A stretch of DNA of 64,000 nucleotides. Source: Bradyrhizobium stylosanthis (GTDB taxonomy: Bacteria > Pseudomonadota > Alphaproteobacteria > Rhizobiales > Xanthobacteraceae). Shown here piece after piece: positions 27,700-38,233 of this stretch. The notes under the pieces are model-generated. The model saw nothing but the letters and a program-made list of their open reading frames with translations. It made no database searches and had not been told where the DNA came from. Location of the stretch: the NCBI RefSeq assembly GCF_001641335.1, contig NZ_LVEM01000001.1:842580-906579 (forward strand). Direction: 5' to 3'. A program made the position numbers and the translations under genes. The stretch's first letter is position 1, and every line of letters starts with the position of its first letter.

Positions 27700-28998
27700 A
27701 TGACCCTCGCCAAAACCGCCTCTGCGCCCGATTCGTTTTTCACCGCCTCGCTCGAGCAGGCCGACCCGGAAATCGCCGCCGCCATCAAGGGCGAGCTCGG
27801 CCGGCAGCGCCATGAAGTCGAGCTGATCGCCTCCGAGAACATTGTCAGCCGGGCCGTGCTGGAAGCGCAGGGCTCGGTCATGACCAACAAATACGCAGAG
27901 GGTTATCCGGGCGCGCGCTACTACGGCGGTTGTGAGTGGGTCGACGTCGCCGAGAACCTCGCGATCGATCGCGCCAAGAAGCTGTTCGGCGCCAATTTCG
28001 CCAACGTGCAGCCGAACTCCGGCAGCCAGATGAACCAGGCGGTGTTCCTGGCGCTGCTGCAGCCGGGCGATACCTTCATGGGTCTCGATCTCGCGGCCGG
28101 CGGCCATCTCACCCACGGCTCGCCCGTCAACATGAGCGGCAAATGGTTCAAGGCTTCGCACTACACCGTGCGCCGCGAGGACCAGATCATCGACATGGAT
28201 GCGGTCGCCAAGCAGGCAGAAGAGGTCAAGCCGAAGCTGATCGTCGCCGGCGGCTCGGCCTATTCGCGCGCCTGGGACTTCAAGCGCTTCCGCGAGATCG
28301 CGGACTCGGTCGGCGCGTATCTGCTGGTCGACATGGCGCACTTCGCGGGTCTCGTTGCCGGCGGTGTGCATGCTTCGCCGGTGCCGTACGCCCACGTCAC
28401 CACCACCACCACGCACAAGTCGCTGCGCGGTCCGCGCGGTGGTCTGATCCTCTCCAACGACGAAGTGCTCGCCAAGAAGCTCAACTCGGCGATCTTCCCG
28501 GGCCTGCAGGGCGGCCCGCTGATGCACGTGATTGCTGCGAAGGCGGTGGCCTTCGGCGAGGCGCTGCGTCCGGACTTCAAGGTCTATGCGAAGAACGTCG
28601 TCGAGAACGCCAAGGCGCTGGCCGAGGCCATGAAGAGCCACGGCTTCGATATTGTCTCGGGCGGCACCGATAACCATCTGATGCTGGTTGACCTCAGGCC
28701 GAAGGGCCTGAAGGGCAACGTCTCTGAGAAGGCGCTGGTCCGCGCCGCCATCACCTGCAACAAGAACGGCATTCCGTTCGACCCCGAAAAGCCGTTCGTC
28801 ACCTCGGGCCTGCGTCTCGGCACCCCGGCGGCGACGACCCGCGGTTTCGGCGTCGCCGAATTCCAGCAGGTCGGCGGCATGATCGCCGAGGTCCTCAACG
28901 CGATCGCGCAGTCCGACGACGGCAAGGCGCCGCTGGTCGAGGCCGCGATCAAGGAACGGGTCAAGGCGCTCACCGACCGGTTCCCGATCTACCAGTAA
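27700..28998 (+). CDS. glyA: serine hydroxymethyltransferase
   Basis: PLP enzyme converting serine and tetrahydrofolate to glycine and 5,10-methylene-tetrahydrofolate. 432 residues, full length. Seen: [19 protein letters not shown] and [19 protein letters not shown] at the N-terminus, Asp of [13 protein letters not shown], and the PLP lysine Lys240 in [19 protein letters not shown] lies 11 bases before the ATG. It begins the run glyA-nrdR-ribD-ribE-ribH-nusB-thiL, all on the + strand. Confidence 0.97.
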   Translation: MTLAKTASAPDSFFTASLEQADPEIAAAIKGELGRQRHEVELIASENIVSRAVLEAQGSVMTNKYAEGYPGARYYGGCEWVDVAENLAIDRAKKLFGANFANVQPNSGSQMNQAVFLALLQPGDTFMGLDLAAGGHLTHGSPVNMSGKWFKASHYTVRREDQIIDMDAVAKQAEEVKPKLIVAGGSAYSRAWDFKRFREIADSVGAYLLVDMAHFAGLVAGGVHASPVPYAHVTTTTTHKSLRGPRGGLILSNDEVLAKKLNSAIFPGLQGGPLMHVIAAKAVAFGEALRPDFKVYAKNVVENAKALAEAMKSHGFDIVSGGTDNHLMLVDLRPKGLKGNVSEKALVRAAITCNKNGIPFDPEKPFVTSGLRLGTPAATTRGFGVAEFQQVGGMIAEVLNAIAQSDDGKAPLVEAAIKERVKALTDRFPIYQ

Positions 28999-29013
28999 GG
29001 TCAGGCCAAACGG

Positions 29014-29496
29014 ATGCGATGCCCGAACTGCAACAGTCTCGATACGCAGGTTAAGGACTCGCGTCCGACCGAGGACTCGTCCGTGATCCGCAGGCGGCGC
29101 GTGTGCGTCGCCTGCGAATTCCGTTTCACCACCTTCGAGCGCGTGCAGCTCCGCGAGCTCACCGTGATCAAGCGCAACGGCCGCCGCGTGCCGTTCGACC
29201 GCGACAAGCTGATGCGCTCGGTGTCGATCTCCTTGCGCAAGCGGCCGGTCGAGCCGGAGCGGGTCGAGAAGATGGTCTCCACCATCGTCCGCGAGCTCGA
29301 GACCGGCGGCGAAGCCGAGATCTCCTCCGAGGTGATCGGCGAGACCGTTATGGAGCATCTGCGCACGCTCGACGACGTCGCCTATGTGCGCTTCGCCTCT
29401 GTCTATCGCAATTTCCGCGAGGCCAAGGATTTCGCCGAGGTGCTCGGCGAGCTCTCCGGTGAGGAGGAAGCGCGGCTCGCCGCGATCCGCAAATGA
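29014..29496 (+). CDS. nrdR: transcriptional repressor NrdR
   Basis: ATP/dATP-sensing repressor of ribonucleotide reductase genes. 160 residues: a zinc ribbon with Cys3, Cys6, Cys31 and Cys34 (MRCPNCNS ... [15 protein letters not shown]) followed by an ATP-cone from about residue 50 ([20 protein letters not shown]) to about 140 ([16 protein letters not shown]). It follows glyA by 15 bases and its stop overlaps the ribD start (ATGA), so these are co-translated. Confidence 0.96.
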   Translation: MRCPNCNSLDTQVKDSRPTEDSSVIRRRRVCVACEFRFTTFERVQLRELTVIKRNGRRVPFDRDKLMRSVSISLRKRPVEPERVEKMVSTIVRELETGGEAEISSEVIGETVMEHLRTLDDVAYVRFASVYRNFREAKDFAEVLGELSGEEEARLAAIRK

Positions 29497-30641
29497 TCTT
29501 CCGCATCCTGGAAGATCAGTTCGCGCAGAAGGCTCGCGAGGCCAGGGACGCGGACCGTCGCTTCATGGAGCTGGCACTCTCGTTGGGCAGGCGCGGGCAG
29601 GGACGCACCTGGCCCAATCCGGCCGTGGGCGCCGTCATCGTCAAGGACGGGATCATCGTCGGCCGGGGCTGGACGCAGCCGGGCGGACGGCCGCATGGCG
29701 AGCCCGAAGCGCTGCGCCGGGCAGGCGAGGCCGCGCGCGGCGCCACGCTCTACGTCACGCTGGAGCCGTGCTCGCATTTCGGCAAGTCGCCGCCTTGTGC
29801 CGACGCCGTGATCGCGGCCGGCATCAAGCGGGTGGTAGCGGCGATCGAGGATCCCAATCCTGATGTCGCCGGCCAGGGCCATGCGCGCCTGCGCGCCGCC
29901 GGTATCACGGTGGATGTCGGCCTGTGCGCGGCCGAGGCCGCCTTCGACCACGCCGGCCATTTCCGCCGCATCCGGGACCAGCGTCCGCATGTGATCCTGA
30001 AGCTCGCGGTGTCGCCCGACGGCAAGATCGGCGCGGCCGGCGGCAAGCCGATCGCGATCACGGGCGAGGCGGTGCGCAACCGCGTGCATCTGCTCCGCGC
30101 GCAGAGCGACGCCATCCTGGTCGGCATCGGCACGGTGCTGGCGGACGATCCGCAGCTCAATTGCCGCCTGCCGGGCATGGCGGCCCGTTCGCCGGTGCGC
30201 GTGGTGCTGGACCAGAGCCTGCGCATTCCCGCATCGAGCCAGCTGGTGCGCTCCGCACGCGAGACACCGCTCTGGGTGATCGCGTCCGAGCTTGCGGAAG
30301 CCGCCGCCGCGACCCGCCTGGGCGCCGCCGGTGCGCAGATCGTTCGCGTGCCGCAGGGCAGTGCGTCCGGGCTCGACCTTCCGGCCGTGCTGCATGCGCT
30401 GGCCGGGAAGGGCATCTCGCGGCTGATGGTCGAGGGCGGCAGCCGGGTTGCGGCCTCGTTCGTCGCGGCCGATCTCGTCGACGAGATCTGGCTGTTCCGC
30501 GGGGCGGAAGCGGTGGGCGAAGGCGGCGTCGATGCGCTCGATGCATTGCCCCTGTCGAAAATCACGCAGTCGCAGGCCTACAAGGTTCATGCTAGCGAGA
30601 CATTCGAGCACGATACTCTCACCATCTATGAGCGCGCCTAA
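29493..30641 (+). CDS. ribD: bifunctional riboflavin biosynthesis deaminase/reductase
   Basis: Carries out the deamination and then the side-chain reduction of the pyrimidine intermediate of riboflavin synthesis. 382 residues: N-terminal zinc deaminase ([21 protein letters not shown] with zinc His and catalytic Glu, [17 protein letters not shown] with two zinc Cys) and C-terminal reductase from about 165 ([45 protein letters not shown]). The usual HAE is HGE here, a mild variation that keeps the ligands. It overlaps nrdR by 4 bases and ends just before ribE. Confidence 0.95.
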   Translation: MIFRILEDQFAQKAREARDADRRFMELALSLGRRGQGRTWPNPAVGAVIVKDGIIVGRGWTQPGGRPHGEPEALRRAGEAARGATLYVTLEPCSHFGKSPPCADAVIAAGIKRVVAAIEDPNPDVAGQGHARLRAAGITVDVGLCAAEAAFDHAGHFRRIRDQRPHVILKLAVSPDGKIGAAGGKPIAITGEAVRNRVHLLRAQSDAILVGIGTVLADDPQLNCRLPGMAARSPVRVVLDQSLRIPASSQLVRSARETPLWVIASELAEAAAATRLGAAGAQIVRVPQGSASGLDLPAVLHALAGKGISRLMVEGGSRVAASFVAADLVDEIWLFRGAEAVGEGGVDALDALPLSKITQSQAYKVHASETFEHDTLTIYERA

Positions 30642-30642
30642 C

Positions 30643-31266
30643 ATGTTCACCGGCATTGTCACCGATATCGGCGAGATCGTCGGCTTCACGCCGACCGCGC
30701 AGGGCCAGCTGCACCGGCTGCGCATCGCCTGCAGCTACGATCAGTCCACCATTGCCGACGGCGCTTCGATCGCCAGCAACGGCGTGTGCCTGACCGTGGT
30801 TGCTTCCGGCGTCGCCGGCGGCAAGGATTCCAAGCAAAGGACCTGGTATGACGTCGATGCTGCCGCAGAGACGCTGGCGCTGACGACGGCGAAGCACTGG
30901 AAGCTCGGCACCAAGCTCAACCTCGAGCGCGCGCTGAAGATCGGCGACGAGCTCGGCGGCCATATCGTCGCCGGCCATGCCGACGGCATCGCCACCATCG
31001 TCAGCCGCGAGGACCTGCCCGACATGGCGCGGTTCGAGCTTTCCACGACGCGGGAGCTGGCGCGGTTCATCGCCACCAAGGGCTCGATCACGCTCGACGG
31101 CGTCTCGCTGACGGTCAATACGGTTGCGGACGTGACCTTTTCGGTGCTGATCATCCCGCACACCCTGACGGTCACGACCATCGGCGGCTGGAAGGCGGGG
31201 GCCGAGGTCAATATCGAGGTCGATTTGATGGCCCGCTACGCGGCGCGGCTGACGGAAATGAAGTGA
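30643..31266 (+). CDS. ribE: riboflavin synthase, alpha subunit
   Basis: Dismutates two lumazine molecules to riboflavin and the pyrimidine precursor. 207 residues with two repeated barrels: MFTGIVTDIGEIVGF ... SNGVCLTVV and GGHIVAGHADGIATIV ... TLDGVSLTVN, the internal duplication typical of the family. The ATG is one base past the ribD stop, so translation is coupled. Followed by a repeat that separates it from ribH. Confidence 0.96.
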   Translation: MFTGIVTDIGEIVGFTPTAQGQLHRLRIACSYDQSTIADGASIASNGVCLTVVASGVAGGKDSKQRTWYDVDAAAETLALTTAKHWKLGTKLNLERALKIGDELGGHIVAGHADGIATIVSREDLPDMARFELSTTRELARFIATKGSITLDGVSLTVNTVADVTFSVLIIPHTLTVTTIGGWKAGAEVNIEVDLMARYAARLTEMK

Positions 31267-31280
31267 CCGGCAAAGCCGGT

Positions 31281-31373
31281 CGTTCCGGGGCGCGGAGCGA
31301 ACTAGGGTGCGCAATTGCGCACCGAGAATCTCGAGATTCCGGGCTCGATGCTTCGCATCGCCCCGGAATGACG
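31281..31373. repeat. palindromic repeat, family D, with nested perfect palindromes
   Basis: Outer arms CGTTCCGGGGCG / CGCCCCGGAATGACG enclose two perfect palindromes: GGTGCGCAATTGCGCACC (18 bp, 31306-31323) and GAATCTCGAGATTC (14 bp, 31326-31339), then GATGCTTCGCATC. It interrupts the riboflavin gene run between ribE and ribH. Confidence 0.75.
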
Positions 31374-31445
31374 GTGTCTTTGAACTTGGCTTGCTGGCCT
31401 GCGGCGACTACATAGCGGCCAACCCAGACTGAACGGATTTTGACG

Positions 31446-31937
31446 ATGGCAGACGCGCGGCGCGCACCCCTGAAGGACCAGACCGACATCTCCGGCGCAC
31501 GCGCGCTGATCGTCGAGGCACGGTTCTATGACGATCTCCAGGACGCGCTGCTGGACGGCGCGGTCACCGAGCTGAAGGCGGCCGGACTGACGCATGACGT
31601 GATCACGGTTCCGGGCGCGCTGGAGATCCCGGCGGCGGTCGCGATCGCCGTCGACGCGGCTGCGGCGAACGGCAAGCCCTATGACGCCGTGATCGCGCTC
31701 GGCTGCGTGATCCGCGGCGATACCATCCATTTCGAGATCGTCTCGCAGGAATCCTCGCGCGCGCTGATGGACCTCGCGGTTGCGCGAAAACTGCCGCTCG
31801 GCAATGGCATCCTCACCGTCAACAACGAGGACCAGGCCTGGGCGCGGGCGCGTGCCAGCGAGCTCAACAAGGGCGGCGATGCCGCGCGCGCGGCGCTTGC
31901 GATGCTGCGCATCAAACGCCGCCTGGCGCGGGCTTGA
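31446..31937 (+). CDS. ribH: 6,7-dimethyl-8-ribityllumazine synthase
   Basis: Condenses the pyrimidine and a dihydroxybutanone phosphate to lumazine, the substrate of RibE. 163 residues: [30 protein letters not shown], and the catalytic His95 in [14 protein letters not shown]. An in-frame TTG at 31440 would add two residues. Ends 3 bases before nusB. A ribA/ribB gene is not in this stretch. Confidence 0.95.
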   Translation: MADARRAPLKDQTDISGARALIVEARFYDDLQDALLDGAVTELKAAGLTHDVITVPGALEIPAAVAIAVDAAAANGKPYDAVIALGCVIRGDTIHFEIVSQESSRALMDLAVARKLPLGNGILTVNNEDQAWARARASELNKGGDAARAALAMLRIKRRLARA

Positions 31938-31940
31938 GAC

Positions 31941-32435
31941 ATGGCTGACGCGAAAAAACCGGCTGGCGCTCCCGAGAAGAAGGCGAACCGCCGTGGTGCG
32001 GCGCGGCTCGCGGCCGTCCAGGCGCTGTACCAGATGGACATCGCCGGCGCCGGCATCAACGACATCTTTGCCGAGTTCGAGAGCCACTGGCTCGGCAACG
32101 AGGTCGAGGGCGACACCTATTTGCCCGCGGAAGCCGCGTTCTTCCGCGACGTCGTCTCGGGCGTGGTGCGCGACCAGAAGAAGCTCGATCCCCTGATCGA
32201 CGAGGCGCTGTCGAAGGGCTGGCCGCTGAAGCGGATCGAGGCGATCCTGCGCGCGGTGCTGCGGGCCGGGGCTTATGAGCTCCAGCACCGCAAGGACGTG
32301 CCGGGCCGCGTCGTCGTCTCCGAATATGTTGACGTCGCCAATGCCTTCGTCGATCGCGAGGAGACCGGCATGGTCAACGCGGTGCTCGACCAGATCGGCC
32401 GCCAGTTTCGCGGCGACGAGTTCGGGCGGGGGTAG
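31941..32435 (+). CDS. nusB: transcription antitermination factor NusB
   Basis: RNA-binding protein of the ribosomal RNA antitermination complex (with NusE). 164 residues, all-helical: NRRGAARLAAVQALYQMDIA near the N-terminus, DQKKLDPLIDEALS, RIEAILRAVLRAGAYEL and VVVSEYVDVANAF, which are the NusB signature regions. The N-terminal 14 residues are Lys/Pro-rich. Directly follows ribH, the usual alphaproteobacterial order. Confidence 0.95.
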   Translation: MADAKKPAGAPEKKANRRGAARLAAVQALYQMDIAGAGINDIFAEFESHWLGNEVEGDTYLPAEAAFFRDVVSGVVRDQKKLDPLIDEALSKGWPLKRIEAILRAVLRAGAYELQHRKDVPGRVVVSEYVDVANAFVDREETGMVNAVLDQIGRQFRGDEFGRG

Positions 32436-32482
32436 CCTCTGACGAGGGCGGTGAATTGATGCGAGGTGGCTGCCCGATACTC

Positions 32483-32587
32483 CGTCGTCATCACCCGCGA
32501 AGGCGGGTGATCCAGTACGCCGCGGCCCATCGGGTTCACACGACCGTCTCTGGAATACTGGATCGCCCGGTCAAGCCGGGCGATGAC
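32483..32587. repeat. palindromic repeat, family B copy 3
   Basis: CGTCGTCATCACCCGC / GCGGGTGATCCAG at the left, then CGCCGCGGCCCATC, GTCTCTGGAATACTGGATCG and GCCGGGCGATGAC at the right. Its last ATG (32583) is in frame with thiL but belongs to the repeat, so it is not taken as the gene start. Confidence 0.8.
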
Positions 32588-32609
32588 AGCGGAGAATGGG
32601 GCTAGGCTA

Positions 32610-33602
32610 GTGGCAGACCCGCACAATCCCTCCGGCGAAGACTCCCTCATCGCGCGCTATTTCAAGCCGCTCGCGACCGATCCCGGTGCGCTCGGGCTGG
32701 TCGACGACGCCGCTGTCCTGGCCTCATCGGGCGAGGACATCGTCGTCACCACCGACGCCGTCGTGGAGGGCGTGCACTATCTTGCCACCGACCCGCCCGA
32801 CACCATCGCTCGCAAGGCGCTGCGGGTGAACCTGTCCGATCTCGCCGCCAAGGGCGCGACGCCGGCCGGCTTCGTGCTGACGCTGGCGCTGCGCAGCAAG
32901 GAGGATTCCTGGCTCCGCCCATTTGCCGACGCGCTGGGCGAGGACGTAAGAACCTTCGCGTGCCCGCTGCTCGGCGGTGACACGGTGTCGACGCCGGGGC
33001 CGCAGATGATCTCTATCACCGCCTTCGGGCGCGTGCCGAAAGGGCGGATGGTCGGCCGCACTGGTGCAAGGCCGGGCGACCTTGTCTTTGTCACGGGGAC
33101 GATCGGCGATGCCGCGCTCGGTCTCGATGTGCTCACGGGCGGCGTGACGGCCGATGTGCTGAAGGGGGATCGGATCGCGCAGGATTATCTGCTCGATCGC
33201 TACCGTGTTCCCCGGCCGCGCAATGCTTTGGCGGCGGCGGTGCTCGCTCACGCCAGCGCAGCGATGGATGTCTCCGATGGCCTCGCAGGCGATCTTGCCA
33301 AGCTCTGTGCTGCCTCCGGCGTCAGTGCCTCGGTCGAGGTGCACCGCGTTCCGCTATCGCAGGCCGCCGCTGCCGCGGTCTCCGCTGTGGGCCTGGAAAA
33401 GCTTGTGTCGGGCGGGGACGATTACGAGATCCTTTGCGCCGTTCCGGAAGCCCACTGCGACGATTTTGCGCGAGGGGCCGACCAGGCGGGTGTTCCCGTC
33501 ACGGCGATCGGCACCGTCGTCGCCGGCCTACAGGCGCCGCGATGGACAGATGCGCAAGGCCGCGAGGTTGTCCTGAATAGGCTTTCCTACAGTCATTTCT
33601 AG
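32610..33602 (+). CDS. thiL: thiamine-monophosphate kinase
   Basis: Phosphorylates thiamine monophosphate to the coenzyme thiamine diphosphate. 330 residues from the GTG at 32610. Motifs: GEDSLIARYFKPL, LVDDAAVL and VVTTDAVVEGVHYL (Asp-rich nucleotide/Mg site), RVNLSDLAAKGATPAGFV, LLGGDTVST and SAAMDVSDGLAGDLAKLC. An ATG at 32583 lies in a dispersed repeat and would add nine residues unlike the family; the family usually begins near GEDSLI. Ends the glyA-to-thiL run. Confidence 0.93.
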   Translation: MADPHNPSGEDSLIARYFKPLATDPGALGLVDDAAVLASSGEDIVVTTDAVVEGVHYLATDPPDTIARKALRVNLSDLAAKGATPAGFVLTLALRSKEDSWLRPFADALGEDVRTFACPLLGGDTVSTPGPQMISITAFGRVPKGRMVGRTGARPGDLVFVTGTIGDAALGLDVLTGGVTADVLKGDRIAQDYLLDRYRVPRPRNALAAAVLAHASAAMDVSDGLAGDLAKLCAASGVSASVEVHRVPLSQAAAAAVSAVGLEKLVSGGDDYEILCAVPEAHCDDFARGADQAGVPVTAIGTVVAGLQAPRWTDAQGREVVLNRLSYSHF

Positions 33603-33702
33603 ACCCTGCGACCGAACGTCCGCCGGCTGGCGCGCTCAGTCCCTCTGCTTTCCCACGATAACCGGGTAATGTCGGCAATCGCAACTGACGGACTTGATTC
33701 GG

Positions 33703-34308
33703 ATGACGGCGGCTTCAACCGAGAGCAAGTTGCAGCCCGTTCCCGGCAGGGAATGCGGAAGCTGCAGCTTGTGCTGCAAGGTCTACAACGTTCCAGAAAT
33801 CCAGAAGGCCGCAGGCAAGTGGTGCGGCCAATGCAAGCCCGGTCGAGGCTGCAAGATCCACGACAACCTGCCGGACCAGTGCGCGACGTTCAATTGCCTT
33901 TGGCGAACGGAAGCAGCAATGCCGGCGCAATGGAAGCCGGATCAGGCGAAGATGGTGGTTACCATCAATCCGATTACCCGGAATATCCAAGTCCAGGTTG
34001 ATCCGGGCCTGCCGTCGGCCTGGAGCCGCCAGCCCTACCACGATCACTTGCGTCAATGGGCAACGAAGAACATGGCGAAAGGCCAGTACGTCGTCGTTCT
34101 CGTCAATGAGCTGGCGACGCTGGTTTTGCCTGACCAGGATGTGGCGCTCGGCCCGCTTGCGCCCGAGCAGAAAATCGCAGTTCGGCTCGAGCCCGGTCCG
34201 AATGGCGGTGTCTACGAGATCAAGGTTTCGACCACGCGAACGACGGACGATGGTCAGACCTTCGAAATCGCGTCCTCGTCCCGTCATCCCGTGAGATCCG
34301 CGGCCTAG
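33703..34308 (+). CDS. YkgJ-type cysteine-cluster protein, unknown function
   Basis: 201-residue soluble protein with an N-terminal Cys cluster over about residues 17-65: ECGSCSLCCKVYNV, KWCGQCKPGRGCKIHD and LPDQCATFNCLW, nine cysteines in all. The pattern is that of the YkgJ/Flagellin-lysine-N-methylase cysteine-cluster family, proposed to bind Zn or an Fe-S cluster. The C-terminal two-thirds has no recognised motif (EIKVSTTRTTDDGQTF near the end). The ATG at 33703 is preferred to the TTG at 33694, though neither has a strong ribosome binding site. Precedes a hairpin and hppA. Confidence 0.65.
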   Translation: MTAASTESKLQPVPGRECGSCSLCCKVYNVPEIQKAAGKWCGQCKPGRGCKIHDNLPDQCATFNCLWRTEAAMPAQWKPDQAKMVVTINPITRNIQVQVDPGLPSAWSRQPYHDHLRQWATKNMAKGQYVVVLVNELATLVLPDQDVALGPLAPEQKIAVRLEPGPNGGVYEIKVSTTRTTDDGQTFEIASSSRHPVRSAA

Positions 34309-34478
34309 ACATGGCCGCCGACTAGCTTGACCACCTTCGGAGGTCGCCGGCGTGCACTGCGGCAAGCCGGCGGCCGGGTGCTCGGGATTAGGCCCAAATA
34401 CCTGCCGAGATCGGCCTTTTCGGCTCTATCCGGCGTTGCACCCTCAATTTGATTTTGGCAAGCTTGCGGCTGACTAAG

Positions 34479-34500
34479 GCCGCCCTCGGGCGGCTTTGTT
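34479..34500 (+). terminator. possible terminator before hppA
   Basis: GCCGCC / GGCGGC stem around CTCG, followed by TTTGTT. Weak T-run. It would separate the cysteine-cluster gene from hppA, 79 bases before the hppA start. The rest of 34309-34578 holds only GC-rich inverted words (GCCGGCG / CGCCGGC-like) and the hppA leader. Confidence 0.35.
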
Positions 34501-34578
34501 CAAAATCAAGGCGCCGCACCGCTCGACGGACAACAAAAGGCGCCGGGGGTACATCAAGGATCTGAGGCAAAAAATCAC

Positions 34579-36693
<2,115 letters not shown>

Positions 36694-36716
36694 GGCACAC
36701 GGCATCGTCTGGACTG

Positions 36717-36753
36717 AAGACCCCCGCGGCGCAGGCCGCGGGGGTCTTGTTTT
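36717..36753 (+). terminator. rho-independent terminator of hppA
   Basis: A perfect 14-bp stem, AAGACCCCCGCGGC / GCCGCGGGGGTCTT, around a GCAG loop, followed by GTTTT, 23 bases past the hppA stop. Confidence 0.9.
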
Positions 36754-37006
36754 GCGTGCGGCCAGCGCCTTCCGGGGTCATCGGAGCAAGCCGGCTCATC
36801 GGCTCGCGATCGAGCAGGGCGCGGCGGCGCGGGCCTATGGAAAAAGGGGCCGGCGACCGGGAGATGCACACACCTGAGAGGGTGTCATTTAAGGTTGCTT
36901 AACCCGCGGCCCTCTAGAAATACGAGAGGATATCGGCGGCTTCCGAGCGGGTTCCCATGAGAGACGCTCGCGACGTGTTCAGGTCATCGTCGCCTGCCGG
37001 CTGCAA
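36754..37006. other. intergenic region upstream of the adenylation/MBOAT cluster
   Basis: No gene seen. It holds a short dyad CTCTAGAAATACGAGAG (36913-36929; arms CTCT(A) / (C)GAGAG), AT-richer words TTTAAGGTTGCTTAA (36890-36904), and a small frame from an ATG at 36958 of about 26 codons that I regard as chance. It probably contains the promoter of the four-gene cluster. Confidence 0.4.
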
Positions 37007-38233
37007 ATGGAGGTTCCGTTGCCTGCGCTGCCGATGAACGAGGTTGTGCGCGCGCTGATGGCGCACCCGGATGTGGCGGATGCCGTGCTCAGCTCCGAGC
37101 GGAGCCATGACGGCCGCCAGTTCGAGATCGCGTTCGTCGCGGTCGATCCCGACCGGCTGAGCGTCGGCAAGGCGAACCACCTTCAGGCCGAAACAGAGCG
37201 GAGGGTGGCGCAATGGCGCCGCGCCTTCGATCAAGCCTATCGCCATGATGCCGATAGCCTTGCGCCCTCGTTCGTAGGCTGGACCAGCAACTTCACCAAC
37301 AAGCCCATTCCCGAGCCCGAAATGGCGGACTGGTTGGATCGCACGATCCAGCGCATTCGCGCGCTCGGTGCGAGGCGGGTGCTCGAGATCGGATGCGGAG
37401 TCGGGCTGCTCGTCGAGAAGCTCGCGCCCGGGTGTGAGGTGTATTGCGGGACCGACCTTTCGCCGGTCGCCGTTCAACGCTTGCGCGCGTTTGCGCAGTC
37501 GAGGCCCGAGCTTCGGCATGTCGAATTTCTGGAGCGGGAAGCCACGGATCTGACGGGCCTGTTGCCGCACTCGTTCGATGCCGTGGTGCTCAACTCGGTC
37601 GTGCAATATTTTCCGGGCATCGAATATCTGCACACAGTCCTGGATCGCGCCGCCGATCTGGTCGCTCCCGGAGGTCACATCTTCGTCGGCGACGTTCGCA
37701 ATCTCGAGCTGCTGCCGGCCTTCCACCGCGAGGTCCAGGCCGCGAAGGCAGCGCCGGGTGCAACGGAGGCCTCGCTCGAGCGAAAGATCTTCCTGTCGAT
37801 CGCCCAGGACCGCGAGCTGGTGATCGATCCCGGCTATTTTCAGGGCATCTCGGAGACCATCCCGCAGATCGGGGCGGCGGACGTGCTGCTCAAGCAGGGA
37901 TCAAGCTATGAGCTGACCCGCTATCGCTACGACGTGGTGTTGCGTGTCGATCGCCAGACCGTCTCAGCCCGCACCGACAACAACAGCCTCGTGCCGGACA
38001 TGAAGCACTGGGCGGATGAGCGTCGGCCGCTCGCCACCGACCCGATGGCCGCCGCGTTTCTTCAGCATCTCGGCATGGCGCTCGGCAACGCGTTGCGGGT
38101 CGAGCTTCCGGATGCCCAATTGCCCGCGGCAGTGATCGCGCTCAGCCAACGGGATTTCGCCGAAATCGTGCGCGCCTTGTTGCGCGCGCCGGCTGATCCC
38201 GGCAGCCGCGAAGCGGCGGAGGCATCGATATGA
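37007..38233 (+). CDS. free-standing NRPS-type N-methyltransferase
   Basis: 408 residues. From about residue 65 to 300 it matches the SAM-dependent N-methyltransferase domain normally embedded between core motifs A8 and A9 of NRPS adenylation domains: QWRRAFDQAYRHDADSLAPS, GWTSNFTNKPIPEPEMADWL, the SAM site RRVLEIGCGVGLLVEKLAPG, VLNSVVQYFPGIEYLHTVLD, VAPGGHIFVGDVRNLELLPA, ELTRYRYDVVLRV. Residues 1-50 (VVRALMAHPDVADAVL...AFVAVD) and the C-terminal tail look like the flanking adenylation subdomain, so it appears excised from an NRPS. It would methylate the amine of an aminoacyl thioester. The start at ATG 37007 lacks a clear ribosome binding site. The stop overlaps the next ATG (ATGA). Confidence 0.8.
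   Translation: MEVPLPALPMNEVVRALMAHPDVADAVLSSERSHDGRQFEIAFVAVDPDRLSVGKANHLQAETERRVAQWRRAFDQAYRHDADSLAPSFVGWTSNFTNKPIPEPEMADWLDRTIQRIRALGARRVLEIGCGVGLLVEKLAPGCEVYCGTDLSPVAVQRLRAFAQSRPELRHVEFLEREATDLTGLLPHSFDAVVLNSVVQYFPGIEYLHTVLDRAADLVAPGGHIFVGDVRNLELLPAFHREVQAAKAAPGATEASLERKIFLSIAQDRELVIDPGYFQGISETIPQIGAADVLLKQGSSYELTRYRYDVVLRVDRQTVSARTDNNSLVPDMKHWADERRPLATDPMAAAFLQHLGMALGNALRVELPDAQLPAAVIALSQRDFAEIVRALLRAPADPGSREAAEASI

Noticed and set aside
30000..31445. FMN riboswitch for the rib genes
   Set aside because: No stretch before ribD, ribE or ribH has the conserved FMN aptamer layout, and the genes are tightly coupled to upstream coding sequence.
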